The notes beneath the pieces are model-generated. The model did no database searches and was not told the DNA's origin. It was given only the letters and a program-made list of their open reading frames with translations. Both the position numbers and the translations under genes were made by a program. 64,000 nt of DNA from positions 1,546,501 through 1,610,500 of the forward strand of contig NZ_CP066801.1 of NCBI RefSeq assembly GCF_016598575.1, written 5' to 3'. This document shows positions 18,975 to 28,261 of this stretch, one piece after another. Positions within the stretch are counted from its first letter, which is position 1. Each line of letters opens with the position of its first letter. Source of the DNA: Streptomyces sp. HSG2. GTDB taxonomy: Bacteria; Actinomycetota; Actinomycetes; Streptomycetales; Streptomycetaceae.

Positions 18975-20426
18975 TCAGCCGCGCAGGGCCTGGACGGCGG
19001 CCTCCAGCCGCTTGCCGAAGTCGTCGTCCGCCTTGCGGAAGTTGCCGATCGCGCGCTCGGCGATGTCCTGGCGCGAGACCTGGGCGATGTCGGCGGCGAG
19101 GTTGGCGATCAGGCGCTCCTTCTCGTCCTCGGCCATCAGGCGGTAGAGGTTCCCGGCCTGGACGAAGTCGTCGTCCTCGGCGTGGGCGGGGGCCGCGTGG
19201 TCGCCTGTGACACCCGCGACGGGGGCCGGCTGCCACAGGGGACGGTCCGTCTGCGCGGGCCCGCCGAAACTGTTCGGCTCATAGTTCTTGGCGCCCTTGT
19301 GTCGACCGTCGTACAGCACGCCGTCCCGGGCGTAGGTGCGCGCCTCGGTGGCGTGGGGGCGATTCACCGGCAGGTGGTCGGCGTTGACTCCGACGCGGTA
19401 GCGGTGGGCGTCGCCGTATCCGAAGAGGCGGCCCTGGAGCATCTTGTCCGGGGACGGCCCGATGCCCGGCACGAAGTGGGCCGGCGAGAAGATCGACTGC
19501 TCGACCTCGGCGAAGATGTTCTCCGGGTTGCGGTCGAGCCGCAGGGTGCCGATCTCGACGACCGGGTAGTCGGCGTGCGACCAGACCTTGGTGAGATCGA
19601 ACGGGTTGAACCGGTAACTCGCGGCCTCTGCGGCGGGCATGATCTGCACCCCGACCGTCCAGGTCGGGTAGTCGCCGCGTTCGATCGCCTCGCGCAGGTC
19701 GCGCTGGTGCGAGTCGGGGTCCTCGCCCGCGACCCTGGCCGCCTCGGCGGCGGTCAGGTTCTTGATTCCCTGGTCGGTCTTGAAGTGGTACTTGACCCAG
19801 AACACCTCGCCCGCGGCGTTGTTCCACTGGAAGGTGTGCGACCCGAAGCCGTCCATGTGGCGGTAGGAGGCGGGGATGCCGCGATCGCCGAAGAGCCAGG
19901 TCACCTGGTGGGTGCTCTCCGGGCTCAGACTCCAGAAGTCCCAGACGTTGTCCGGTTCCTGGGACCCGGTGTAGGGGTCGCGCTTCTGCGTGTGGATGAA
20001 GTCGGGGAACTTGATCGCGTCCTTGATGAAGAACACGGGGGTGTTGTTGCCGACGAGGTCGTAGTTGCCCTCCTCGGTGTAGAACTTGACCGCGAAACCT
20101 CGCGGGTCACGGACGGCGTCCGCCGAACCGAGGTTGCCGGCGACGGTGGAGAAGCGGAGGAAGACCTCGGTCTCCCGACCGATCTCGGAGAGGAAGTCGG
20201 CACGGGTGTAGGGGGTCACGTCCGCCGTCACGGTGAAGGTGCCGTAGGCGCCGGCACCCCGGGCGTGCACGACCCGCTCCGGGATGCGCTCCCGGTTGAA
20301 GTGCGCCAGCTTCTCCAGCAGGTGCTGGTCCTGGACGAGCACGGGACCGCCGACCCCGGCGGTCTCGCTGTTCTGGTTGTCGGCCACCGGGGCTCCGGCC
20401 TCCGTGGTGAGCGGTATCCGAGTCAC
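18975..20426 (-). CDS. katA: Monofunctional heme catalase
   Basis: This 483-residue small-subunit catalase breaks down hydrogen peroxide. The distal His region ([15 protein letters not shown]), the Asn loop and the proximal heme-binding motif [14 protein letters not shown] are present. The frame is open a further 32 codons upstream, but that part covers the promoter. GTG 20426 follows GGAGGAGG at 5 nt and gives the normal length. The gene is divergent from a Fur-family regulator, the arrangement known for peroxide-inducible catalases in Streptomyces. The promoter at 20491-20518 contains an inverted repeat suited to repressor binding. Confidence 0.93.
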   Translation of the reverse strand: MTRIPLTTEAGAPVADNQNSETAGVGGPVLVQDQHLLEKLAHFNRERIPERVVHARGAGAYGTFTVTADVTPYTRADFLSEIGRETEVFLRFSTVAGNLGSADAVRDPRGFAVKFYTEEGNYDLVGNNTPVFFIKDAIKFPDFIHTQKRDPYTGSQEPDNVWDFWSLSPESTHQVTWLFGDRGIPASYRHMDGFGSHTFQWNNAAGEVFWVKYHFKTDQGIKNLTAAEAARVAGEDPDSHQRDLREAIERGDYPTWTVGVQIMPAAEAASYRFNPFDLTKVWSHADYPVVEIGTLRLDRNPENIFAEVEQSIFSPAHFVPGIGPSPDKMLQGRLFGYGDAHRYRVGVNADHLPVNRPHATEARTYARDGVLYDGRHKGAKNYEPNSFGGPAQTDRPLWQPAPVAGVTGDHAAPAHAEDDDFVQAGNLYRLMAEDEKERLIANLAADIAQVSRQDIAERAIGNFRKADDDFGKRLEAAVQALRG

Positions 20427-20490
20427 GTGCGCCTCCTCCGCCCTACCGGCGAAATCGTGGGTTCCTGTCCCTTGGCTGATGCCGAACAGA

Positions 20491-20518
20491 ATCCTACAAT
20501 AGACATGGTCTAAGTCAA
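20491..20518 (-). promoter_or_regulatory. Catalase promoter with repressor-type inverted repeat
   Basis: On the minus strand TTGACT (20518-20513) and TAGGAT (20496-20491) form -35 and -10 boxes with 16-bp spacing. Between them lies a perfect inverted repeat, TAGAC-ATG-GTCTA (20500-20512). A repressor bound there would block RNA polymerase. The divergent Fur-family gene is the obvious candidate. Transcription would start near 20484, giving a leader of about 58 nt. Confidence 0.8.
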
Positions 20519-20578
20519 ACACGCATCCAGAACAACATCCGGTCGGGACCTGGTCCCCCTCCTGCTAGGCTGACGCAC

Positions 20579-20995
20579 ATGAGCGACCTTCTGGAACGAC
20601 TGCGCGGGCGCGGCTGGCGCATGACCGCCCAGCGGCGCGTGGTGGCCGAGGTCCTCGACGGCGAGCACGTCCACCTGACGGCCGACGAGGTCCACGCGCG
20701 CGCCGTGGCCAAGCTGCCCGAGATCTCCCGGGCCACCGTCTACAACACCCTCGGCGAGCTGGTCTCCCTGGGCGAGGTCATCGAGGTCGCCACCGACCGG
20801 CGCGCCAAACGCTACGACCCCAACGCCCACCGCCCCCATCACCACCTGGTCTGCGCGCGGTGCGGCTCGATCCGCGACGTCCACCCCACCGGCGATCCCC
20901 TGGCCGACCTCCCGGCCGCGGAGCGCTTCGGCTTCACCGTCTCGGACGTCGAGGTGACGTACCGCGGCCTGTGCCCGAGCTGCCTCGCGGCCTGA
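20579..20995 (+). CDS. catR: Fur-family peroxide-sensing repressor CatR-like
   Basis: This 138-residue protein has a winged-helix DNA-binding domain (LTADEVHARAVAKLPEISRA, TVYNTLGELVSLGEVIEV) and a dimerisation domain with the His cluster HRPHHH and two CxxC pairs (CARC, CPSC) for a structural zinc. It matches the PerR/CatR subgroup that senses peroxide by metal-catalysed oxidation and represses catalase. It is divergent from the catalase gene, with the putative operator in the 150-bp spacer. A TAGGCT at 20566-20571 ends only 7 bp before the ATG, so its own transcript may be leaderless. The sensing mode is inferred from the family. Confidence 0.92.
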   Translation: MSDLLERLRGRGWRMTAQRRVVAEVLDGEHVHLTADEVHARAVAKLPEISRATVYNTLGELVSLGEVIEVATDRRAKRYDPNAHRPHHHLVCARCGSIRDVHPTGDPLADLPAAERFGFTVSDVEVTYRGLCPSCLAA

Positions 20996-21061
20996 CCCCG
21001 GCCTCGCCGTAGTCGACGCCGGGGATTCCGTTCGTCGGCGCCTTCGGGCAAGATCGCCGGC

Positions 21062-21658
21062 ATGGAGACCGTCGACTCGCGCGACCCGACGAAGGCGCGC
21101 ACCCGAGAGGACCTCGCGACGCTGGTCGCCGGGGGCGCGCGGCCGAAGTGGCTGATGTTCTGGGGCCACCGGCCTCGGCGGCCGGGTTCGGTCGACTCGG
21201 CCGTCCTCAGCCAGTGGTGGCCGTCCGCGTTCACCGTGGACGGGGTCACCTACCCAAGCGCCGAGCACTGGATGATGGCGGGCAAGGCGCGCCTGTTCGA
21301 CGACGCCGCCGCGCTCCCGGCGATCCTGTCCGCGCGGCATCCCGCGGAGGCGAAGAAGCGGGGGCGGCTGGTCCGCGCCTTCGACGAGACCCGCTGGGCC
21401 GCCGCCCGTTTCGAGTTGGTCGTCACGGGGAACGTGGCCAAGTTCGGGCAGGACCCGACGCTCTGTTCCTACCTGCTCGGAACGCGGGGCCGAGTACTGG
21501 TGGAAGCGAGCCCGACGGACCGAGTGTGGGGCATCGGGCTCGGCACCTCCGAGGCCGGCGCCACCGACCCCACCCGCTGGCCGGGACTGAACCTGCTCGG
21601 GTTCGCGCTGATGGAGGCGCGAGCCTGGCTGGACACCGAGGGGGGCCTCACGGAGTGA
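21062..21658 (+). CDS. NADAR family protein (YbiA-like)
   Basis: This 198-residue protein belongs to the NADAR (DUF1768/YbiA) fold. Family segments include LMFWGH near residue 30, LSQWWPSAFTVDG, YPSAEHWMMAGKARLFDD, and NVAKFGQDP with LLGTRGRVLVEASPTDRVWGIGL. Characterised members hydrolyse N-glycosidic bonds in riboflavin-pathway intermediates or ADP-ribose-type adducts; newer work links some to NAD or guanine-ADP-ribose repair. Which applies here cannot be told. The gene is alone, starts 66 bp after catR and ends at a strong terminator shared with the convergent tRNA gene. Confidence 0.87.
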   Translation: METVDSRDPTKARTREDLATLVAGGARPKWLMFWGHRPRRPGSVDSAVLSQWWPSAFTVDGVTYPSAEHWMMAGKARLFDDAAALPAILSARHPAEAKKRGRLVRAFDETRWAAARFELVVTGNVAKFGQDPTLCSYLLGTRGRVLVEASPTDRVWGIGLGTSEAGATDPTRWPGLNLLGFALMEARAWLDTEGGLTE

Positions 21659-21698
21659 TGGGCAAGCCTCCGGGACGAAACGGGCGGGGGCGGCAAGA

Positions 21699-21736
21699 CC
21701 GAAGGCCGGATCTCCGCTGAGAGATCCGGCCTTCGG
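21699..21736. terminator. Bidirectional terminator between NADAR gene and tRNA
   Basis: A perfect 16-bp stem (21699-21714 with 21721-21736) with a 6-nt loop lies between the NADAR stop and the 3' end of the minus-strand tRNA. It serves both transcripts. Confidence 0.88.
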
Positions 21737-21742
21737 TGTGAG

Positions 21743-21816
21743 TAGCGGGGACAGGATTTGAACCTGCGACCTCTGGGTTATGAGCCCAGCGAGCTACCGA
21801 GCTGCTCCACCCCGCG
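21743..21816 (-). tRNA. tRNA-fMet (CAT), first copy
   Basis: This 74-nt minus-strand gene folds as a cloverleaf with anticodon CAT. Initiator features are present: a C1:U72 mismatch at the acceptor end and three G:C pairs (GGG/CCC) at the bottom of the anticodon stem. CCA is not encoded. It is identical to the copy at 24014-24087, and a 16-bp terminator follows directly. Confidence 0.95.
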
Positions 21817-21937
21817 TCGACGAACGCAACGTTACGTCAGCCCCCGGCGTGGAGGCAAATCGCGAGCGCTCCCAGGTCGGCGCCCCTCCGCTCCCGGTCA
21901 CCGGGCGCCCGGAGGGGGGATCTCCAGCACCCCCGGG

Positions 21938-23785
21938 TCACGCCGACAGCTCCTGGCGCAGTGCCTCGCTCAGCCGGGCGGCGCGGTCCGCGACCTCGGC
22001 CGGTCCGGAGGACACCGCGCGGTCCGCCCACCGACGACCCTCGACCAGCTCCCCGCGCCGGGCGAAGACCAGGGCCAGCCGCAGCGCCGCGCGCCCGTGC
22101 CCCGCTTCGGCTGCCCGGCGCCACCAGAGCACGGCCTCCGGCTCACTCCCCTCCCGGGCGAGCAGCAGGCCCAGATTGAACGCGCCGTTGCGCGACCCGG
22201 CCTCGGCTGCCTCCCGGTACCACCGGGCCGCCGCCACGACATCCCCTCGACCGGCGGCCAGCATGCCGATCCTCACCTGGGCGCGGCGGTGTCCCAACGT
22301 GGCGGCCCGCTCGTACCACTCCTCGGACTCCGTCCGTTCGTGGCCCCGCTCGCCGAGTCCGTGGTCGGGGACCGGAGGGCGACGGGCGTCCAGCAGATCG
22401 GCCAGGCGGAAGGCCGCCTCGGCGTTGCCCGCGCCGGCGGCACCTCGCAGGTGCCGCTCGGCCCCCGGCTCGTCGCCGGCCCGCAGGCGCGCCATCCCGA
22501 CCTGCAGCGCGGCGTCCGCGTGGCCGGCCGCCGCGGCCCGCTCGTACCAGCGCAGCGCCGCGGCCTCCTCGCCCCGCTCGGCGTGGAGGATGCCGAGGTT
22601 GAAGGCGGCGTCCACACTGCCGGACTCGGCGGCGCGGGAGAACCACGGTTCGGCTCCGGTGGGGTCGCCACCGCGGAGCAACAGGATGGCCAGCGCGTTG
22701 GCGGCCTCCCGGTGCCCGGCGTAGGCGGCGCGGCGGTACCACTGCTCGGCCTGGGCGGTGCGCCCCCGCTCCGCGCAGAGCAAGCCGAGGTTGTACGTCC
22801 CGTTGTCGTCGCCGGCCTCCATCGCGGTCCGGTACCACCGCTCGGCGGTCTCGGTCTCGCCACGCTGGGCGTGCAGGGCGCCCAGCGCGTTGGCCGCGTT
22901 GGCGTCGCCCTCGCGGGCGGCTCGCAGCCACCAACGGGACGCGCTCTCGCAATCACCCGCGTCGCGCAGCAGGAACCCCAGCGCGCAGGCGGCCTGGACC
23001 TCGCCGTCCCTGGCCGACGTCAGATACCAACGCCCGGCCTCCCTGAGGTCACCCCGGCGCTCCAGGATGGCGCCGAGGAGCAGAGCGGCCCGCCGATGTC
23101 CGCGCGCGGCGGCCTGGCGGTACCACTGCTCGGCCTCGCGGGCCTCCCCGGCGGACGCCGCCTCGTCCACGACGTCGTCGCGCGTCCGGTCCTCGGCGTC
23201 GTCCGGCGCGGCCCCTCGGTCCAGCATCCGGGCGAGCCGGTAGGCCGCCTCCCGGTGGCCCCGCTCCGCCGCCACGCGCATCCAGTGCTCGGCCGTCTCC
23301 TCGCCGCGGTGTTCGAGGAGTGCGGCGAGCGCGTACGCACCGAGCACATGGCCCTGTTCAGCGGCCTGGCGCAGCCAGTACTCGGCCGCCGGTTCGTCGC
23401 CCCGCTCGCGGAAGTACCGACCGAGCGCGTGTGCGGCGGGAGCCGACCCGGCCACGGCCGCGATCCGCCACCACCCGGCGGCCTCGTCGGCGTATCCCCG
23501 CTGGTACAGGAGGACGCCCAGATTGTTGGCCGCGGCCCGGTCGCCGGCCGCGGTCGCGGACCGCAGAGGGGTCTCGGCGCCGTCCAGATCGCCCCGGCGC
23601 AACAGCATGGCCCCGAGCACGCTCATGGCCTCGACGTCACCCGACTCGGCGGCGAGCCGACGCCGGACCTCCTCGGCCGCCTCGTCCGCCACGTCGTCGA
23701 CTTCTCCCGCGATCGGTCCGGGTCCGGCGGGCCGCGCAAATCGTCCAGTTCCGAACAGAGTTGCCATGTCCCCCATAACGTCCAT
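21938..23785 (-). CDS. Large Sel1/TPR-repeat protein
   Basis: This protein of about 615 residues is built almost wholly from Sel1-like repeats of roughly 36 residues, each ending in patterns such as AEQWYRRAAYAGHREAANAL. About 13 copies run from residue 25 to 600, with a few acidic interruptions (for example near 215 and 500). Such solenoids are protein-binding scaffolds; no partner or catalytic domain is visible. ATG 23785 is used; in-frame ATGs at 23776 and 23767 are equally possible and the ribosome binding site does not decide. It lies between two identical initiator tRNA genes on the same strand. Confidence 0.8.
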   Translation of the reverse strand: MDVMGDMATLFGTGRFARPAGPGPIAGEVDDVADEAAEEVRRRLAAESGDVEAMSVLGAMLLRRGDLDGAETPLRSATAAGDRAAANNLGVLLYQRGYADEAAGWWRIAAVAGSAPAAHALGRYFRERGDEPAAEYWLRQAAEQGHVLGAYALAALLEHRGEETAEHWMRVAAERGHREAAYRLARMLDRGAAPDDAEDRTRDDVVDEAASAGEAREAEQWYRQAAARGHRRAALLLGAILERRGDLREAGRWYLTSARDGEVQAACALGFLLRDAGDCESASRWWLRAAREGDANAANALGALHAQRGETETAERWYRTAMEAGDDNGTYNLGLLCAERGRTAQAEQWYRRAAYAGHREAANALAILLLRGGDPTGAEPWFSRAAESGSVDAAFNLGILHAERGEEAAALRWYERAAAAGHADAALQVGMARLRAGDEPGAERHLRGAAGAGNAEAAFRLADLLDARRPPVPDHGLGERGHERTESEEWYERAATLGHRRAQVRIGMLAAGRGDVVAAARWYREAAEAGSRNGAFNLGLLLAREGSEPEAVLWWRRAAEAGHGRAALRLALVFARRGELVEGRRWADRAVSSGPAEVADRAARLSEALRQELSA

Positions 23786-23946
23786 CGTCCCACCGCCCGC
23801 AACCCCGGTCCATCCGAAATACCGCAGCCCCGTGTGGTCACTTCGGCGTTTTGTCGACATGCCCACAGAGAGACAAGTCAAACACAAGGGGCCGAACTCC
23901 CCTAGGGGGCGCGGCCGTCGGGCGCGGGCGGGTCCTCCGGACAACG

Positions 23947-23983
23947 CGAAGGCCCGGATCCCTGTCAGGAATCCGGGCCTTCG
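23947..23983 (-). terminator. Terminator after the second initiator tRNA
   Basis: Arms 23947-23959 and 23971-23983 form a 13-bp perfect stem downstream of the tRNA at 24014-24087. It shares the CGAAGGCC/GGCCTTCG core with the terminator of the other tRNA copy, so the tRNA and terminator may have been duplicated together. Confidence 0.85.
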
Positions 23984-24013
23984 GTGTCGCGTCCCGATCG
24001 GACGTGACGTCAG

Positions 24014-24087
24014 TAGCGGGGACAGGATTTGAACCTGCGACCTCTGGGTTATGAGCCCAGCGAGCTACCGAGCTGCTCCACCCCGCG
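24014..24087 (-). tRNA. tRNA-fMet (CAT), second copy
   Basis: This gene is identical over all 74 nt to the copy at 21743-21816, with the same initiator features (C1:U72, GGG/CCC anticodon stem) and no encoded CCA. The two copies are 2271 bp apart on the same strand. Confidence 0.95.
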
Positions 24088-24148
24088 CCGTTGTGTGGAT
24101 CACGCTATCACGGCGCGGGGCGGACTCCGACCGGGTCGGTCGCCGGGG

Positions 24149-27118
24149 TCAGTCGCCGCCCTCCCCGGAGCCGGCGGAGGCTTCGGGCGAGGGGCCGGCA
24201 GCCGGTTCGTCGGCGGCGTCGCTCTCGCCGTCGGCAGCGTCACCGGAGGTCCCGGCCTGGGCCTCCTCCGCGCGCTCCAACGCGTCCCGCAGGTCCTGCT
24301 GCGACTCGCCGTACGCGGCCCAGTCGTTGTCCTGCAAGGCCTTCTGGCCCGCGTCGAAGGCCTTCTGCGCTTCCTCCAGGGCCTCCTGGACCGTCGGATC
24401 CTCGGAGGCTGGCGGCGGCGTCGTCGACTCCTCGCCCTCGTCGGGCTCCTCGGTGGAGGCGCTCTGGGCGCCGAAGACCTTGTCGAGGGCTTCCTCCAGG
24501 GTGTCCTCGAACGCGGTGTTGCCCCCGTAGGAGACCAGCACCTTCCGCAGCAAGGGGTACTTCAGGCCGCCGCCTCGCACGTAGACCGGCTCCACGTAGA
24601 GCAGGCCCCCGTCGAGCGGCACCGTCAGCAGGTTCCCGTACTCCACCTCGGAGTCGCCGCCGCGCAACAGCCGGATGGACTCGGCGATGTCCTGTTCCGA
24701 GTTGAACTGGCTCTGCACCTGTTGCGGCCCGTTGACGGTGGTGCTGGTCGGAAGCTTCAGGATCCTGATCCTGCCGTAGCCGTCGGTGCCGGCCTCGGCG
24801 TCCACCGCCATGAACGCGCTCAGGTTGTCACGCCCGTTGGGGGTGAACGTGGTCGTCAAGGAGAACGCCTGCTCGTCCTGGTCCGGCATCTTCATGCTCA
24901 GGTAGTACGGCGGTACGGCGTCGCCCGACTTGTTCGTCGGGTCGTCCGGCACCTGCCAGACCTCGCTGCCGCTGAGGAAGGTGTTGGCGTCCTTCACGTG
25001 GTAGCGGGTGAGCAGCTCCCGCTGGACCTTGAACAGGTCCTGCGGGTAGCGGAGGTGCGACATGAGATCGTCGGAGATCTCACTCTTGGGCTCCACCGTG
25101 TCCGGGAAGGCCTTCATCCAGGTCTTCAGGACCGGGTCCTCGGTGTCCCACTGGTAGAGCCGCACCTCGCCGGTGTAGGCGTCGACGGTTGCCTTCACCG
25201 AGTTCCGGATGTAGTTGACCCGGTTCTCCTGGGCCACCACGGCTCGCTGGTCGTTGGCCGCGGTGAGCGAGTCCGCGGTGGTGTCCCCCAGCGTCGTGCG
25301 CGAGGCGTAGGGATAGCCGTTGGTGGTCGTGTAGGCGTCCACGACCCACTGGATCCGGTCGCCCACCTTCGCCGGATAGGCGTCGCCGTCGATGGTCAAC
25401 CAGGGGGCGACCGCCTCGACGCGTTCCTTGGGCGTGCGGTTGTACATGATCCGCGAGCCGTCGCCGATGGCACCGGAGTAGAGGATCTGCGGCTCGCCGA
25501 AGGCCATCGCGTAGGCGGCCCGGTTGAACGGCCCGGCCAGGTCGACACCACCGTCACCGGTGTAGCTGAAGGTCTTCTCGCCGCTGTCGTCGGAGTAGTC
25601 GATCTCCTTTTGCGGACCGCCGACGATCGAGTAGGTGGTGGTCTTCTCGCCGTAGTAGATCCGCTGCTCGTAGTCGCCGAGATCACCCTGGGAGGGAAGA
25701 TCGGACTCGGTGAACACCGGCCGACCCCGGGAGTCGACCTCGGTGCCCTTGGCGGCGACCACCCCGTAGCCGTGGGTGTAGCGGAAGTGCGTGTTGATCC
25801 AGTTCTTCTTGTCGACACCGGCGAGGTTCAGCTCGCGCAGACCGATGACGGTGTCCTGGTCCTGGCCGTCCTTGCGGTAGCGGTCGACGTCCAGGTTGTC
25901 CGGGAAGGCGTAGTACTTCCGCATCTGTTGCAGCTGCTGGAAGGTGGGCGAGATGATGTTCGGGTCCATGATCCGGATGCTGGCGACGTCGTGCACGTCG
26001 TCGCGGAGCTTGGTCAGGTCCTCGGTGTCGGTCTCCCCCTTGTACTCGGAGACGTCGGTGCCGTCGATCCCGTAGGCGTCGCGCGTGGCCTCGAGGTTCT
26101 TCGCCACATACGGCGCCTCCTTGGCCTGCTCGTTGGGGTCGACCTGGAACTTCTGCACCAGCGCCGGGTACAGCCCGCCGATCAGGATCGCCGACAGCAC
26201 CATCAGACCGAAACCCATGAGCGGCAGCTGCCAGGTCCGCCGCCACAGCGTCGCGAAGAACAACAGGGCACAGATGACGGCGATGCAGAAGAGGATCGTC
26301 TTGGCCGGCAGGTAGGCGTTGGCGTCGACGTAGCGCAGACCGGTCCAGTTCTCGGTGGCCCGGAAGTCGCTGGACTTGACCGCGAGCCCGTAGCGGTCCA
26401 GCCAGTAGGCCACGGCCTTCAGGGCGACGAAGACCCCGATGAGCACCGACAGGTGCCCCGTGGCCGCCGCCGTGGCGCGGGCGCCCGGACTGGTGACGCG
26501 CAGGCCGCCGTAGAGGTAGTGCGTCAGGGCCGCGGCGATCAGCGAGAGAACGGCGGCGCCGAAGCCGAACCCGAGCAGGAAGCGGTACCAGGGCAGGTCG
26601 AAGGCGTAGAAGGAAACGTCCAGTTGGAACTGCGGGTCACGCTGCCCGAAGGGCACACCGTTCACCCACATCAGCCACGTCCGCCACTGACCGGCCGCCG
26701 ATGCCCCGGCGATCAGGCCGATCAGGGCGGTGACCCCGAGCAGCAGCCACTTCTTGAACGGCGCGATCCCCACGCGGTACCGGTCGAGGTTCTGCTGCTC
26801 CAACGACATGGCGCTCAGCGGCGGACGCAGCCGGTGGGCCAGCCAGATGTTGAAGCCGACGGCGAGCGCCATCAACACACCGAAGACGGCGAACAGTCCG
26901 ATCTTGGTCCACAGCGTGGTGGTGAACACCGACGCGTAGTCGACCGACCGGTACCAGAGCCAATCCGTCCAGAAGCCCGCGAACATGGTGAACACCATGC
27001 CGAGGACGGCCAGGACGCCCAATGTCAGCAGCAGGGTCCGGACCCGTCGGGACGGGCGGCCCACTCTGATCCGTGGCCCTGTCGGGCCTCCGCCGCGGTC
27101 CGGCATCTGGAAAGCCAA
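24149..27118 (-). CDS. UPF0182 family large membrane protein
   Basis: This 989-residue protein has a short basic N-terminus, seven hydrophobic segments in the first 330 residues, a large extracytoplasmic domain (about 340-880) and an acidic, low-complexity C-terminal tail rich in Glu, Asp, Ser and Ala with coiled-coil character. This is the actinobacterial UPF0182 layout. No enzyme activity or role is established for the family; the extracytoplasmic part is highly conserved. ATG 27118 opens the frame and a Met five residues on is an alternative. Neighbouring PPA1309-family and Lon-like protease genes are its usual companions. Confidence 0.9.
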   Translation of the reverse strand: MAFQMPDRGGGPTGPRIRVGRPSRRVRTLLLTLGVLAVLGMVFTMFAGFWTDWLWYRSVDYASVFTTTLWTKIGLFAVFGVLMALAVGFNIWLAHRLRPPLSAMSLEQQNLDRYRVGIAPFKKWLLLGVTALIGLIAGASAAGQWRTWLMWVNGVPFGQRDPQFQLDVSFYAFDLPWYRFLLGFGFGAAVLSLIAAALTHYLYGGLRVTSPGARATAAATGHLSVLIGVFVALKAVAYWLDRYGLAVKSSDFRATENWTGLRYVDANAYLPAKTILFCIAVICALLFFATLWRRTWQLPLMGFGLMVLSAILIGGLYPALVQKFQVDPNEQAKEAPYVAKNLEATRDAYGIDGTDVSEYKGETDTEDLTKLRDDVHDVASIRIMDPNIISPTFQQLQQMRKYYAFPDNLDVDRYRKDGQDQDTVIGLRELNLAGVDKKNWINTHFRYTHGYGVVAAKGTEVDSRGRPVFTESDLPSQGDLGDYEQRIYYGEKTTTYSIVGGPQKEIDYSDDSGEKTFSYTGDGGVDLAGPFNRAAYAMAFGEPQILYSGAIGDGSRIMYNRTPKERVEAVAPWLTIDGDAYPAKVGDRIQWVVDAYTTTNGYPYASRTTLGDTTADSLTAANDQRAVVAQENRVNYIRNSVKATVDAYTGEVRLYQWDTEDPVLKTWMKAFPDTVEPKSEISDDLMSHLRYPQDLFKVQRELLTRYHVKDANTFLSGSEVWQVPDDPTNKSGDAVPPYYLSMKMPDQDEQAFSLTTTFTPNGRDNLSAFMAVDAEAGTDGYGRIRILKLPTSTTVNGPQQVQSQFNSEQDIAESIRLLRGGDSEVEYGNLLTVPLDGGLLYVEPVYVRGGGLKYPLLRKVLVSYGGNTAFEDTLEEALDKVFGAQSASTEEPDEGEESTTPPPASEDPTVQEALEEAQKAFDAGQKALQDNDWAAYGESQQDLRDALERAEEAQAGTSGDAADGESDAADEPAAGPSPEASAGSGEGGD

Positions 27119-27690
27119 GGTGCGCCCCTAGAAGTCGCTGTCGAAACCGTCGGCCCCCGGGTCCGGGGGCCGTCCGTGCGCCCGGTGTCCGTGGGCCCAC
27201 ACATATGCAACTTACTCATCGTTTACTCGGTTCCCGATCCGGGGCCCGGAACGGGGCGGGTTTCGGCCCACCGCCCCGCACGACAACCGGGCGGCGACGG
27301 CCCCGAGAAGGACCCTCGCGACGAGCCGGTCGTACGGCGGGTGTGATGTTCGTCCCCGTGGCGGGCGAGGGAGCCCACGACAGGGGCGGGCGTGCACCGG
27401 CACCCCGGACCGTCCGGGCCCGGACACCACCGTGGGATGATCCCGGTATGCGACCCCCGAAGCGGATCGCCTGGCGATCGAGGCCGGAACCACACGTCGG
27501 AGACGTGGCGGCGAGCGGCGTACGCCCGCGCTCACCCGGCTCCACCGCCGCGTACCCGAGCGGGCGCGCCCGCTGACCGCGGCGCGCACCGGCCCCGAAG
27601 CGCCCCCACCGCCGCCCGCGCCGGCGGCGCGGGAGCCCACGTTCCCCTCGCCCCGAGACGCGGGGCAGCCGCGAAGGAGACCCCGTCACC
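27119..27690. other. 572-bp divergent intergenic region
   Basis: The space between the divergent UPF0182 and PPA1309-type genes contains an AT-rich patch at about 27202-27232 (CATATG and two TTACTC repeats) that is probably the promoter area. No conserved gene is convincing. A 43-codon frame starting at 27448 lacks a good ribosome binding site and any recognisable motif. Confidence 0.5.
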
Positions 27691-28233
27691 ATGTCCGACA
27701 CCCCCATGGCCGCGAACCCGCTCACCCGAGCCGTCCTGGAGATCGACGAGTACGTCGCGGGCCTCGGCTGGGACCTGCCCGCCCGCCTCTTCGCCCTCGT
27801 CGACACCGCCCGGCTGCGGGCGGAGCAGCCCTCGCTCGCCGACCGGATCGGCCTGGAGGAGGCCGAGCACTCGGACGGCCTGACCCCCATCGAGCAGGAG
27901 GAGGTCCCCGCCGACCGGCCTCTGGACAGCTTCCTGGGCACCATCGCCTGGCCCGAGGCGGTGACCGGCTGTGCCCTGAGCGTCGAGCGCCTCATGCTCC
28001 CGCCCTCCGCCGAGGCCCAAGTGCCGGCCGGGATGGACGAGGAGAGGTTGAACGCCTGGGTCGCGGAGCACCCGGAGCGACGGGAGGTACGGATGACGGT
28101 CGCGGTGCTGCGGGACGGATCGCGGGAGTCCGCGCTTCGGCTGCGGGAGAAGGACTCCCCCACCGAGGTCCTCACCGGCTCCGATCTGGTCCCGGGCCTG
28201 GCCGACGCCCTCTCGGCGACCTTCGCGTCCTAG
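27691..28233 (+). CDS. PPA1309 family protein
   Basis: This 180-residue protein resembles the actinobacterial PPA1309 family, a set of acidic cytoplasmic proteins of unknown function. Visible features are the N-terminal LTRAVLEIDEYVAGLGWD, a central DSFLGTIAWPEAVTGCALSVER, and a C-terminal VLTGSDLVPGLADALSATF. No membrane segment, metal site or known catalytic motif is seen. The gene regularly sits between UPF0182 and the PDZ/Lon-like protease gene, as here, which hints at a shared envelope-related task, but that is only context. Confidence 0.85.
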   Translation: MSDTPMAANPLTRAVLEIDEYVAGLGWDLPARLFALVDTARLRAEQPSLADRIGLEEAEHSDGLTPIEQEEVPADRPLDSFLGTIAWPEAVTGCALSVERLMLPPSAEAQVPAGMDEERLNAWVAEHPERREVRMTVAVLRDGSRESALRLREKDSPTEVLTGSDLVPGLADALSATFAS

Positions 28234-28261
28234 CCGGTTCGTGGCGTGCCGGTCCTCGCCC

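Noticed and set aside
21743..24087. Integrated element between the two tRNA-fMet genes
   Set aside because: The interval holds only a Sel1-repeat gene with normal core base use; there is no integrase or excisionase.
27448..27576. 43-codon frame upstream of the PPA1309 gene
   Set aside because: No ribosome binding site, domain or coding signature apart from GC bias.
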